From: Apodemus sylvaticus
Lineage: Eukaryota > Chordata > Mammalia > Rodentia > Muridae
Assembly: GCF_947179515.1 (NCBI RefSeq)
Contig: NC_067472.1
Coordinates: 203,339,568 to 203,403,567 of the forward strand
Length of the DNA stretch: 64,000 nucleotides
Direction: 5' to 3'
Below, piece after piece: positions 1 through 11,865 of the stretch (positions are counted from its first letter, which is position 1; each line of letters opens with the position of its first letter). The notes below the pieces were generated by a model. That model saw only the letters and a program-made list of their open reading frames with translations, searched no databases and was not told the DNA's origin. A program made the translations under genes and the position numbers.

Positions 1-239
1 GTGCTGATTGGGTTCATCATTTTTTCCTTACCCTCCTGGCAGTTCATCTTCACCACCCTCTTCTTAACAATTCACAATAACCAAATATCTAGGATGCAGG
101 TATCAGTGGATATCAGTTTTCTCATATTTGAAATCTAGTCATTGACTATCTCTGAGATGCTAGTCCTTTCTGTCCCTCAAACCTGATATCTGGGGTAACT
201 AATAACATCAAGATAAGATTAAGGAAGCAAAACTTGAGT

Positions 240-310
240 GTACTTCAGGGTCAGAGTGTGAGAGCAGCATGCTTGAGGCTCTGAATTCCATCCCCAGTAA
301 CATGAGGAAA
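240..310 (+). repeat. ID/B4-like SINE remnant in duplication copy A
   Basis: The string 'gcatgcttgaggctctga' followed by 'attccatccccagtaacatg' resembles the tRNA-derived ID body (gcatgcgtgaggccctgggttcaatccccagcacc). The same remnant is at 32,478-32,535, so it pre-dates the duplication. Confidence 0.5.
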
Positions 311-744
311 AGAACAAAGTATTAAATCCATTAGCTTATTTAATGCTTTATCAATGTCATTAACTAACTCCCAGTCAGCGATCTGAATGCAAATGGAAAA
401 TATGCAAGATAGGTTAATTATGCAAATTTTGACCAGGAATTTTGTCTGGAAGAGTATGGTTCTAACTCTCTAGGGAGGTAGTTTCTTCTCCCATATTATT
501 TTCTCTGGTCACACACTTAGTATGATCAGATCTCTGTGTGTCAGATCAGCCCCAGATAGCAAGATTCTTTCACTTTATTGCATATCAGCCAGGGCTCTTC
601 CATTGAGTTTAGATTCAAAGGAAATGTAGCAACATAGTGAAAGGACCAGAACCTGTCCCATAAAATATATAAGAACCAGAAATTCAGTCACAGAGATGCA
701 AAGTAATCTAAGATCCTATAGCAGACTGCTAATTCCAAGAGTCA

Positions 745-835
745 ATCTGTCTTTCTATCTCTGTCTCTCTGTGTATGTGTGCTTTATATGTGTCATAATA
801 CATGTATATATATATACATATCATATATATTATAC
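745..835. repeat. Short imperfect TC/TG and TA simple repeats
   Basis: An imperfect (TCTG)/(TG) stretch passes into a (TA)n run. The equivalent site in copy B (32,971-33,027) carries a much longer perfect CT tract followed by a TG tract. Confidence 0.7.
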
Positions 836-955
836 TCTTGATTATAACAAAAATTAAGACCTAATAAAATTTAAGATTTTTTTGTAAAACATGTATATTT
901 CTATGTTTCTTTCTGTACCATCATTGTGTAGACTAGTGAAAGCGGATACCATTTT

Positions 956-1740
956 CACTTTAAGCCTGTTATCTGTGGGTTCAGTACCTTTAGTGCTGAG
1001 AAGAGTTTGTCAGATGTCCTAGATCTGGAGTCAGGTGATTGTGCAGTGCCTGCTTCCGTATAAGATCAGTGGATTCTGTTGCACATTTTATCATCTCCCT
1101 TGTTCCCAGTTGAGTACTCTCATGGATCAAAAGCAGAGAACATTTTTCAGTCAGATGGGAGGAAGAAGATCCGAACAGATGTGTTCTAAACTGCATAGCT
1201 CTGTCTTGTAATATAACAATGTTAAGTATTGCAAAGTTGAAAGACATTGCATGATTATAAAAAAAATGCCTAGAAATCTAATCCCAAGGTTCCAAGTTGC
1301 AACAACACTTTCTATTTCTGGCCAATGTAAAGCATACTGACAAAGCCAGCAGCAGGACAGCTATAGCAGGTGAATCATGAGTTTAAAGCTATCTGACACT
1401 ATGTCGCCAAACTGAGTCATACTGATTACTCCTCATGTTTTTGTATGCCATATTTAAGCATCCCTCAAAGACTATTAGATAACTTTTATCATCTGATTTA
1501 TACAATGACTCCAATAATACACTAGACTTACTGATCCTTTTAATAAGGCAATATTTTGCAAGTGACTCTGAAAAATATGTGCCAAGATATATGGTGACAC
1601 ACTGACTCTGATCATGAGGAGAACTAGGGAGGAGTACTGGGTCCCAGCTCCTTTCCCATAGCTGCCACCAACAAGATAATCTCACGTCTAAGATGACAAT
1701 TATTGCTCTACAGTTAGCTTTTTACATTAGAGGATTGGGA
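956..1740. other. Non-coding stretch, nothing recognised
   Basis: AT-rich sequence with stop-dense frames. The only open frames are short and on the minus strand (990-1,247 and 1,389-1,685); they show no domain or splice context. I see no recognisable repeat or RNA gene. Confidence 0.5.
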
Positions 1741-1955
1741 CAGGGCTATGCAGTGAGATTGCTTGTGTTTTAAACTCTAGGCTCTCTATTCAGTTCCCAG
1801 CATTTCCACTTCTGGAATCTGCTAAGTGCTGCTTTCCTATAATACAGTACTGGAGAGCAGGTGTCAGGAGTTTAACACCAAGATTGGTCTGTGCTCTCTA
1901 GGATATATAGTGTAGACTAGATCACATGAGACTTTCCTTTGCTATAATATAAAAA
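1741..1955 (+). repeat. Degenerate B4-type (ID plus B1-like) SINE
   Basis: An ID-like left part (…'ctattcagttcccagca'…) is followed by a B1-like right part ('caggagtttaacaccaagat' … 'catgagactttcc'), the order expected of the rodent B4 dimer. It is strongly diverged, so the family call is tentative. Confidence 0.45.
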
Positions 1956-2100
1956 GTATAAATTGTTTCAAAATTGGAGCTTACCACGACTTATCCACGT
2001 TTCCTTTTCTCCAATTGCAGGACTGCAGTCATGTCACCACCCGGAACATCATGGTGACTGTCACAGATTTGAGATGAGTCAAATCCCAAACACCTTCAGT

Positions 2101-2131
<31 letters not shown>

Positions 2132-3570
2132 ATGCATGAGTACTTGTACACATGTATGTCTCTCTCTCTGAGTGTTTTATACATATGAATGTGTTATATG
2201 TATGTATGTAGGGTGGTATACATATCTGTTATGTTCAATATGTTATACATGTTGCTTCTATCTCTTGAATGTTTAATCTACATCATGTATGTGTACCAGT
2301 CTGGATGGTTATACTTGGTGGCCAAAAGAAAACCTTTCTTTTCTATATGAGGTTTATTTAAAGTTAGGATAGTGTATTAGGAGTTCATAACAATTAGAAA
2401 TTGATTTTGTTATAAAACATATTTATTAAGAGGTTAAGACAATATTTTTGGCCATGAACCATGAGCATACATTGTATATAAGGATTCAGTACACCCAAAA
2501 CTGGTCTGCATCATCTGTCACAGGGTAGATGTGGGACAGATTATAATTCCAAGACTCACTAACCAACTGAAGAGGGGAATCATCTCAAAGGTCCCAGACA
2601 TCAGCCTACATTTTTCATCTACTCAGAATGTTGCTCTGAGAGAAATGGATTAATGAAGACAAAAAAGAATTTTCTGACTCAATAGAAACTTCATTGCTTT
2701 TGGATTGACTTTAATCTGAAATGAGTCGACCATCGGTATTGAGTTTCTAGTACAAACGGCATGATATGATGTCTCCCTACATGAGATTATTATAGTCTGG
2801 TACTGCAACATCATGGAAAACCGAAAAAGATGTATTTTCCAGAAAATATCCTAGGGATGTGTGTTTCTGCTAGGCTCCCTGAAGAACCTTTGATGATGCT
2901 GTGTCAGGCTTACACCATTAAAGTGCTGACTTTGTACTGTGATGTTTACTGCATATTGAATCTTCAGTTCATCACAGATGTGAAAAGAACTTTGGTACCA
3001 AAGTGACCACCTCTCAAACCCTGGAAGACAAGAGAAGATGACTACAGCCCTGTGGAATTTGTCACATTTATAGAACATAAATAAGATGAAGACTTTCTCC
3101 ACTCCTCATACACCATGTCACCTGCTCCAGTTTGTCCAGTCCTACAACCAAGTTGTCCTGATGGATATACTACTGACTGAAAAATCTTGCCACAAAACAC
3201 AAGACAATACAGCAGGGAAATCTGTCTGACCTACACAGAGTAATGTGCTCGCCTGAACATGGTTCCTACAGCATGTGACTTCCCTGAATTCTTAATGACC
3301 TAATCAATGAGACTAGTACTTGCATTCACCTCACACAAAGATACTGTCCTCAACAAGAGATGGCAGGACAAACTCACTGCTGGTGGCATACTGGCAGAAA
3401 GAAGCTCACTATGACCTGTGGGTGGTCAACTATTCTACTCAATGCTCCTGACTTTGGTCCTGTTCAGAAGTGAAGCTAATCACAACACATGGATGTTTCC
3501 CTCATATTGCACAGAATCCAATTTAAAAAGAAAAATCTCTCCAACTATCATGTCTCCTTTAAATGTACAT
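1956..3570. other. Non-coding stretch with one TG microsatellite
   Basis: No gene is recognisable. A (TG)n tract lies at 2,101-2,132, followed by a TATG-rich region to about 2,290. The minus-strand open frame at 2,851-3,102 has no domain or motif. Confidence 0.5.
2101..2132. repeat. (TG)n microsatellite
   Basis: About fifteen TG dinucleotides with one GA interruption near the left end, passing into 'tatgcatgag'. Confidence 0.9.
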
Positions 3571-3573
3571 TTA

Positions 3574-3604
3574 TTTTCTCTCTCTGTCTCTTTCTCTGTC
3601 TCTG

Positions 3605-3655
<51 letters not shown>

Positions 3656-3690
3656 ATGTGTGTGTGTGTGTGTATGTGTGTTTCTGTATA
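3574..3690. repeat. (TC)n-(TG)n compound microsatellite
   Basis: A TCTC/TCTG tract of about 75 bases is followed directly by a TG/TATG tract. Open frames across it (3,418-3,786 and 3,489-3,713) translate to Leu/Ser then Cys/Val repeats and are artefacts of the microsatellite. Confidence 0.92.
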
Positions 3691-3699
3691 TGTGTTTAT

Positions 3700-6600
3700 T
3701 GTTTTGCTTCTAGAGGACATATGCTAGAGGTTCTCTCGAGTTCAGGAGCACTTGAAGGCATCAGGTATTTTCTACTACTATGTTAGATTCCATGATCAAA
3801 CTCTGCTTGTCAGGCATGGTGCTAAGGTCCTTGTCCCTGGAAGCCAAGGGACATGTAACATTTAAAAACAAAAACAAAAACAAAAAACATAAAACCTGCT
3901 GTGTTCAATCAGGTGTGTTGCATGTCTTCCCTGTGGTGTCCCATGGATGCTGGAAAAATTCTTCTCTCTATACCCCTAAAGAAAAATGACTCCTCATACC
4001 CAAAACACTTGATATTATTAGCTGTTCTTATAAAGCTGGACTAGGAGCTTCTTTAATATGTATGATAGCATGCTGTAAGGGCTTCACTTTTTAAAGGTAT
4101 AGTGCAAGTAAACACAGTTGCTGGGTTTTTATGAGTGCAATGGCTTATCCTGTCCAGAACAGACGTTTTCAAAGCACTTCTCCTATTTTCCACCTTTTAT
4201 ACTGTTTCTAGGTCATGTTATACCATGGCCTCTGAGTAGTTAGGTCTGGTGTGTATTTGTGTGATTTAAATGTCTCATTTGGGGTCAAACACTTAACATT
4301 TGCTCTCAGCAACTCGAGGTAATTAAGGAAATAGGTATACGTCTAAATAATAATATTAATAATAATAGTAGTAGTAATGATAGTAATGATAAGGATAATT
4401 AGAGTAGTACAAATACAAGTAATAATAATAAAAAACCAATGAGAGTAAATTAGTCTATACCTTAACACATCACCCTGCAAAAGTTGTTTCTCTGACCTTT
4501 GGGAAAAGTAGCACTAATCTATGAACATGGACACATTGAGGAAGCAGTTTGAAAGTATGTCCAAAAAGACAGCAGTATGTCTTTTCATGATCTGTTATGT
4601 ACCAGAGTGTGGGTTTAGGACCAGGTTAAAGATCTAGGTATGGATTTCATCTTGTCTAATGGCCAAAATTTTAACCAGACCGTTTTGGTTACTGTTATAG
4701 CAAGACTGTCATGATTGAATCTGTAGGCATACCCTACCAAGCACGTTAGAATAATAGCAGATAAAATCCACTAGTAGTCAGAACATGACTTCTCTCCCAT
4801 GTATAGCACCACACTTCACAGAGAATGCAAGGCAGCAGTCAGATGTCTGCCAGACTCAGTTCATTTCTCTATGGACCAAAACTGAACTGTGGTTTCTTCA
4901 ACAGTAGGTTCTTACCATCTACTTCTGGTATGTAACCAAGAGAAATAGTACTAGCTTATATTATTTATGTAGCTTCAGGCTTCACTGAATAAAAGTACAA
5001 GGTGGGTTTCTCACTCCTGGGACTGAATTTTTTGATCACAATCATCAGTTGCTGAAACAAGCTGCAAGTGTTCACTGCAGAGGGTCCTCCCTTTAACTTA
5101 AGATTCATGGTCTCCAGCTTGGATATTGAAGCCTGTGGACAGGGTGATTCCTATTGGATCCTTAAGAGCAGCCAGGGTCTCACTAACCATTGCTATCTGA
5201 GAATACTGAACTCTCAATTATTTCCACAAGTCCGCACTCAGCAAATGCATCATATAAGGATGCCACACTGATAACTGTTACATCACTACAGCACGAGGTT
5301 GTCTTACCACTGGTCCCTTTGCATGTCTGTGCCTAGATGAGGACAAAAAGTGAATCTCTAAGTGTCCTTTTTGCAATACTTACATTCCATTCCACATCTG
5401 TCCCAGACACACACTTTTTCTTCACTTCTCCTATTAGATCCTTCCCTATTATTCTCACCTCTCCTTGCTTGTTGGTCTAAGTGAAGACACAGTTTAGGTC
5501 TTTCCATATCACAGCTGGCCCTGTACACATAGACACAACCCAATCCCCAGACCGACTTGCTGCTAGCCAGTGCAGAGTTGTAAGTGAGGTGGTACTAGAA
5601 GTACAGGACTAGGCTGAGGGGCCAGGTCATCACTTGTAAATGTTCCTAGATCAAAACATGAGGAGGACACAAAGCATTCTGATCTCCAATGCTCTACAGA
5701 GTACAAATTAATTTATGGACAGTGCATGAGGATCCAGACATAGCTCATTCCAAAAAAACTCATTCAATATGGATCCTATTTGATCTCATCTCCCATATGT
5801 TTGCTCATAAGTTCTCTACTCAATTCCTAATTTTCTTGGGTAACCTTGGCTCTAGTAATGAATTCATATACCTACATATAGACCAAAAATTCACATGCAC
5901 AAAGTCTTCTGAGAAACAAAATAAATAGAAATCCTTAAACGTAGAACTCTATAAGCATTTACCTGCTCAAGAGCCTGCCTGGATTTCCTCAGTCTTGATG
6001 CATGTACCTGGATGTCGGGTGGGGGATCAGGCAGAGAACCCATGGGGAAGTAGAGAGTGTGGAGTTCTAGGGGAAGCTTAAAGTCCCCGAAAAACCCAAG
6101 ACAGCAAGAGAAGGAGAACATGGAGCATTTTAACCAGTTGGGTAAGGACTTCCTACTCATCCATTAGCTCTCCTTAATTTGAACCAGAGAAAGAATAATA
6201 GTATTTATGTTGTAGACTCTGAATGTGTTTTCTGGGGAGACCTTGTGGCTACAAGTTGAAGACCTGTTGGAGATATTGGAAGATAGGAAATCTTGCCAAT
6301 TTTCCTATTGTTTAATCAGGTAAGTCACCCAGAAGACATCTCAAGTCCTGCTTCTTGGGATAGAGACAGAAATATACCAAGATATCTAGGTAGTTTGGTT
6401 TACATAGTTAGACCTGATCGAAAGTAAAGGCAATTCTAGAGAGGAGAGGAGGAATGTGTTGATATTTTGGTGATTCTCCATCAACAAGCAAAGAACCTCT
6501 CAGGTGATTTCATTAACACACTTAAAGAGCAGTTTATCCTCCTTGCTGCTGACATTTTCCTGTTAGCATAGTAAGAGGCATTTGTAGTCTATGAGATGTC

Positions 6601-8420
6601 AGGTACAGTGACATTTCTGAATGACAATCATGCATTTTTTGAGGTAGAATTTCCATATAAGGCAGGCTAGCCATATGATTTTCTTGCCTCAGCTTCAGTG
6701 AGGTTTGAGTGACAGTGATGTTGATGTTCTATTTAGACCTGAGTTACTAATATAACATGCTCAAGTTCTGGAGAACCAAACCTCACAAATCATCAATATA
6801 GGAACCAGAGGCTAAAAGATACTTCACAGTTAGGCAAAGGGACAGGTGACCATAAAGAAATACTCATTGCTCACAAGCTGTGTTGCCATGTCTCTTAGAC
6901 AACTTACCTTTAATTGGTCAAGAGAGATTCCGAGGGAGCAGAGGGATGAAGTTCTCCACAGACTGACTGGAGCCAACTGAGGAGACAGAGATTCTAAGCT
7001 GAATGAAGTAAGTGGCATGCCTGTTGCTTTCTGTTGAATGCCTCCCCCCTCTCTGCCTTGTGAGAGCACTATGCATCTACCTCCATCTGTGACACTGCTA
7101 TCTTGATAGATGTAAAAGGCTGAAAGATTGGCAACCACACTGGTCATACAGTTTGCATTCCAGGACCATTAGCTATTTTATCCAGAGATATCTGAAAGAG
7201 AACATGATTAAACAGTGGTTGATGGAAGTCCAGGAAAAGGAGGAAGCAGTGGATGCCACAGTTATCATGAACTAACATACAAGTCTGGTTTCATGGTGAC
7301 TCAGGGCAGTTTCTCAAGTGTACAGTAGAGTAAATGGCTATACAATTGTAAACAACCATTCTGCAGTATGTGTGTCTACATGTGCCTCTCTGTCATGGGA
7401 GGTTTCTCCAATTGTGTGTGATACATGAGTATGTACAGAGATGAGGGTCTCCATGAGTGAGAGATTATGCTTGTAGATGTGAGCATTCATACATGTGTAC
7501 TTAGTTCTGTGTGGGCCTTCTCTGCCTCTATGCATACAGCACAAGCAATAAATCAAAGACTTTGTTCTCAGGGTCTCTATTGCTGCCCTGAGAGCCTGTT
7601 ACCAAGGCTCAAAGGGTATGTGAGCAAGAGAGAAATGTGAGAAGGCTGGGCTACACTTGTTAGGCAGGAAGGTCAATTGTGTTTGGAAGAGGGATGGAAG
7701 CTTCTCTGGATTCCTCTGTGTAGGAAACCATGAGATTGTCCATCAGTTTAATTATCCATACACCCAAGAAGCTGCATCACATATTGTTTTGCAGGTGTGT
7801 ATTGTTGTGAGCATAGGTGAAAACAGGGCTTTTCACAGAGCAGCTTACAGCATAAATAAAACATAGATTTCTGTATAGGTCAAAGCTGTAGGCATTTTGA
7901 TGGGAGAGCTCATTTCAACTTACTTCAAGTTGTACAACAATCTACCTACCCATTTGGTTCTCACTGTTTACAGCTCTGTACCCTATCTTCTGCTTCCATC
8001 AGTATTTTTTCATACTCCTGCATCTGCTTTTGTCCCCTCTGTCTGTCTCCTGCCCTGGTCAATCCCCGTAGTTTTGACCTTTCTATTGGCTGTCAGATAT
8101 TTATAATTAGCAATTAGCAGTAAGACAGTGCCAGAATATCTCTTGGATTGCCATCAGGCAATGACATTCATGTTTTGAGCAAAGTCAGCAAACTTTAAAT
8201 CAGCAAAATTTAAAATCTAAAGCACAGTGATGGTTCAGAAACGACAGTATCAAACTCCTGCCATCACTTAGCTCTTTATCAGTACAGATTTAACAATTGA
8301 AAATACAGAGATGCACCTTCATATACAGTAAGGAATGTCACCTGAACAATGGATGGATATGTGCACACAGCATGCAAATGTGAAGGTCACAAGACAATTT
8401 CAGATGTTGCTTTATGTTAC
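3700..8420. other. Long non-coding stretch, no gene recognised
   Basis: Mostly AT-rich sequence with stop-dense frames; open frames reach at most about 105 codons (6,830-7,147, minus) and have no recognisable domain. An A-rich tail-like run (CAAAAA repeats) lies at 3,860-3,895, and a TAA/TAG-rich tract at 4,343-4,435. Confidence 0.5.
4343..4435. repeat. Imperfect (TAA/TAG)n trinucleotide tract
   Basis: Runs of 'aataataat', 'agtagtagtaatgatag' and 'aataataataa' over about 90 bases. Confidence 0.8.
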
Positions 8421-8423
8421 CTT

Positions 8424-8535
8424 CTACTTTCACGGTTGTGAGCCAGCTTATGAAGTACTAAAAACTACAGTCGGATCTTCTGAAAGAGTAGTGCATGCTC
8501 TTAATCACTAAAGCATCTATCTAACCCTCACCTAA
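8424..8535 (-). repeat. Degenerate B3-type SINE
   Basis: The plus strand reads 'gagccagcttatgaagtact' followed by 'gcatgctcttaatcactaaa', close to the reverse complement of the B2/B3 tRNA-related head (…gctcttaaccactgagcc…). It is diverged, so B2 versus B3 cannot be separated by eye. Confidence 0.5.
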
Positions 8536-8904
8536 GATACTTCACATTTGTTTGTTTGTGTGTTCGATATTGATCATAAAGGGATAAATGGTTGGAGGTC
8601 AGCAGATAATTTCAGGAAGGTGGTTTCTTTTAGATCTGTATATTGAATTTAAGAATGAAACTTAGGTTACCACACAGAAAAGCTCAACAAAGTAAGATTT
8701 GGCAAACCAACAGAAGAAAAGAGCTCAAGAAACTGAGACATATTTTTACACATTCAGGAGTCCTATAAAATACTAAACTGAAAGATAGGTTTTGGGAAGA
8801 CTTTGCACATACCAATACACCCAATGTCTGCTGCCTCACCGTCTATGTGTACAAATAAGTTTTGATCAGTTGACTTAGAAGGCTTTGTTCTCCTTGTGTC
8901 TAGT

Positions 8905-9195
8905 CTATCCTATGGTATGTATATTATTTATTCTTATTTTTCTACTTCAGGATTCCTTGAGCTCTGAGGAGGGGTATTTAATGGAGAAATCTCATATGGA
9001 GTTGGGTGCTGCTCTTTCTCTCTTTCTGTCTCTCTGTCTCTGGCTCTTTCTATCTCTGTCTCTCTCTCTTTCTGCCTCTATCTCTTTTCTTTGTGTGTGT
9101 GTGTGTCTGTCTGTCGGACATTCTGTATCTCAGTCCCTCTGCATGCATAATGTCTGATTGTCTATCTTTGCATTTTTTCCCATCAGATGCATGAG
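8905..9195 (+). repeat. Fragment of a high-copy murine interspersed repeat with a TC tract
   Basis: The segment has the order 'gattccttgagctctgagga', a TC/TCTG tract (9,012-9,118), then 'tctgcatgcataatgtctga' and 'ttcccatcagatgcatgag'. The left part and the TC tract have the same layout as 55,430-55,880 and 60,925-61,160. I recognise the layout as a common mouse repeat but do not assign a family name. The open frames here are TC-tract artefacts. Confidence 0.45.
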
Positions 9196-10540
9196 AAACC
9201 GGGGAAGATCCTTGAGGACATGGGCACAGGGGGAAAGTTCCTGAACATAATATATATTCAATTAATGACTTCACTGTACCTTTTAAAATGGTAAAAAATG
9301 TAAAATGTAAAGATATAAATAATGATGCATTTGGAGCTTCTAATATGTGTATATTTACTTTCTTTAAAGAATTGGACACTGAAGGCCTCCGTTCTCTCAT
9401 TCAGCTAGGGAAAGAAATGCCAATGCTGCCATTACCCTTAGCAAGGCTGGATTTTTATAAACAGATTGATTTTTAGAGCGGCTGTTCAGAACAGCCTGAT
9501 TCTGGAATGCATGTAGTTGCAGGCTGATTTTGAGTGCAAGGGTAATACTATAAGTAGTGACAAACACTTCTGATCCCAGAAATGTCAACAGGCAATGAAA
9601 ACTTCATACTTGTCTGATTAGAAATGCAGTTGGCCCACACTACTGTCTAATATTTTGTGAATGGATATTGAGAATGGTATTTCATATTGGGATCACAGAT
9701 AACTTCTGGTTCAAAGTTCAAAGTACTATAATTGTGGGAGAATAGGAGCCTTTCCAAGACTCCTTGTTAGAACATAGGGTAACAAATGGATAAAGACAGC
9801 GAATCTAAAATAAGAACTGTGGGAGAGTCACAGGACATAAGATGAGTAGAGCATCTGGGAAAGGATCCTTCCACTCACCATCTGCACCCTGGAGCTGGGT
9901 GGTTTCATTGCCCTCTGAGCACAGCCTGCCAGGAGAGAGCTGGGATTCCAGCAGTGATGTCACTTCTGGGTCACTTTCCCTCCAATAACAGTCCAGAGAG
10001 GGACAAGGAGCTCGTTTCATGGTTGTAGAAAGACAGCAAGAAGCTGCCATGCATAAGTGAAATCGTGAACTCAACACTTCCAGTGACTCCATCATGGAAC
10101 TGTAAACCTTCAAAATGTAAGAAAAGCATTTATGTTACAAACCCTATTTAAGTAATGACAATTTATTATATTAATGACATCCACTTTGTCTGAAACCGAT
10201 GTAGCTGCCCTAGTTCATTTTTGTGTCTTTCACTGTCAACTTGGTACATCCTTCCAGAACCCTTTAGCCTATGTTTCTTATAGACAATGTATTATGAGAA
10301 CTTTCTTTTTCATAGATCAGGAAAGCTTTATGTTTTTAAAGAATAATGTGACCACATTTAATATTCCTTGTAATGTAGTTTTAATAAGTACCATTATTTT
10401 TATTTCTTACATATTTACCTTGTTCTGTTTTGCATTTGTTTACATTATATTTTGTTTTACTTTTCTTATTTGTGGTGTTAATAGACCAAATTTTATGTAA
10501 TTTAATCATGTATCCTCAATTAAAATATTAAGTATATTCT
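9196..10540. other. Non-coding stretch, no gene recognised
   Basis: The open frames (9,805-10,113 minus and 10,174-10,500 plus) have no recognisable domain; the second is very rich in Phe/Ile because the DNA is T-rich. The T-rich part near 10,160-10,330 may hold an old antisense L1 remnant, but I cannot support that firmly. Confidence 0.45.
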
Positions 10541-11490
10541 AAAAAAACAATAAATACAGACCTATCAGAATTACACCAGACTTCTTACCAGACACAATGA
10601 AAGCTAGAAGGTCCAGGACAGATCTCATTCAGACCCTAAGAGAACACAAATAAAGCCTAGACTACTCTATCCAGCAAAATTCTCAATTACCGTAATGAAG
10701 AAATCAAGATATTCCATGACAAAACCAAATTTATACAATATTTTTCCACAAATCCAGCCCTTCAAAGAATAATACATAGAAAACTCCAACAGAATGATGG
10801 AAACTACACTAGAAAAAGCAATAATGTAATCTTCCATTAACAGACCAATAAGACGGTAGCCACATAAACATAACTCCACTTTTAACAACAACAATACCAG
10901 GAAGCAGCAATCAAAGACTAGAAACAAAGTGTTGAGCAGAGAGGGAAGGAATGACCTTACAGAGATTGCCCCCAAATAGGAATCCATTCCATATACAGTT
11001 ACCAAACACAGACACTATTGTGCATGACAACAGTGCTAGCTGACAGGAGCCTGATATAGCAGTCTCGTGAGAGGCCTTGCCAGTACCTTACAAATACAGT
11101 GGGGGATTCTCTCAACCAACCATTGAACTGAGCAAAGGGTGCCCAATGGAGGAGCTAGAGAAAGGTCCCAAGGAGCTGTAGGGGTTTGCATCCCCATAGG
11201 AGGAACAATGATATTAACTGACAAGTACCCTCAGAGCTTTCAGCTATTTAACCACCAACCAAAGAGTACACAAGGAGAGGATGGTCTGGTTGGATATCAA
11301 TGAGAGGAGAGGCACTTGGACCTGTAATGGATCATTGCCCCAGTGTAGGTGATGTAGTAAGAGTAATGTGAGTGGGTGGGTTAGTGAGCAGGGTGAGGGG
11401 GTAGAGAATAGGGCGTTTGGGGAGGTGAAATGTGGAAAGGAGATAACATTTGAAATGTAAATAAAGAAAACACCTAATTAAAAAGGAAAT
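10541..11490 (+). mobile_element. Internally deleted L1: ORF1 C-terminal part joined to L1 3' end
   Basis: Bases 10,560-10,900 correspond to the end of murine L1 ORF1, with frames around 'MKARRSRTDLIQTLREHK' and the downstream inter-ORF text 'ataccaggaagcagcaatca'. From about 10,905 the sequence reads as L1 3' untranslated DNA ('ccagacac'-type text, 'tatagcagtctcgtgagagg', 'gaaatgtaaataaagaaaa'), ending in an A-rich tail near 11,485. Essentially all of ORF2 (several kb) is missing. The copy is dead: ORF1 is broken by stops and frameshifts. Either an internal deletion or two adjacent fragments could explain it; the single 3' end and constant orientation favour a deletion. Confidence 0.75.
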
Positions 11491-11744
11491 GTGAAAGAGA
11501 AACAACCAGTTATGATTGTACATGCATTTAAAATGAAGATGCAACAATGGTTGAAGTTGAGGAAAGGGAGTGTGTGGTGACTGGTAGCTTATGGGAAAGG
11601 CGTTAAGGATCATATTGTTTTCCCTTCCATAATTTCATGGTGTCTATCTGCAATGGAATGGCCATCCTCTAAGACCTTAAGGTCTTTCTATGGACATGGA
11701 GCTTCAATATGCAATCATTTTTTAACCACTTTCCTTGGAGTTTA

Positions 11745-11865
11745 TATCATTAGCTTTGCAACATGATCTCACTATTGTGTCAAGACAGTCTCAGACCTGG
11801 GTTGATCTCCCTCCTCCTGCCTTACAAGAGGCAGGGCTAAAATCATGTTCCGGCATACAGGATTT
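11745..11865 (-). repeat. Degenerate B1-type SINE
   Basis: The plus strand resembles the reverse complement of B1: 'catgatctcactattgtgtc', 'ctcctcctgccttacaagag', 'aatcatgttccggcat'. It is highly diverged. Confidence 0.45.

Larger units (their letters stand above)
1..955 (+). repeat. Segmental duplication, copy A (partner 32,226-33,180)
   Basis: This stretch matches 32,226-33,180 in the same orientation along its whole length, with scattered substitutions and small indels (roughly 85-90% by eye). Both copies share an ID-like SINE remnant, the same run around the text 'tcagatcagaccc/gccc', and the poly-pyrimidine stretch. The match stops at about base 955, where copy B changes to unrelated sequence. 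The left end lies outside the window. No coding frame is shared between the copies, so this is non-coding duplicated sequence. Confidence 0.85.

Noticed and set aside
3808..3895. Possible B1 SINE with CAAAAA tail
   Set aside because: Only 'caggcatggtgctaaggtcc' and an A-rich run agree; the B1 body cannot be followed.
10174..10500. 108-codon hydrophobic frame that looks like membrane segments
   Set aside because: Phe/Ile/Cys richness follows from T-rich DNA; no family signature or splice sites are visible.
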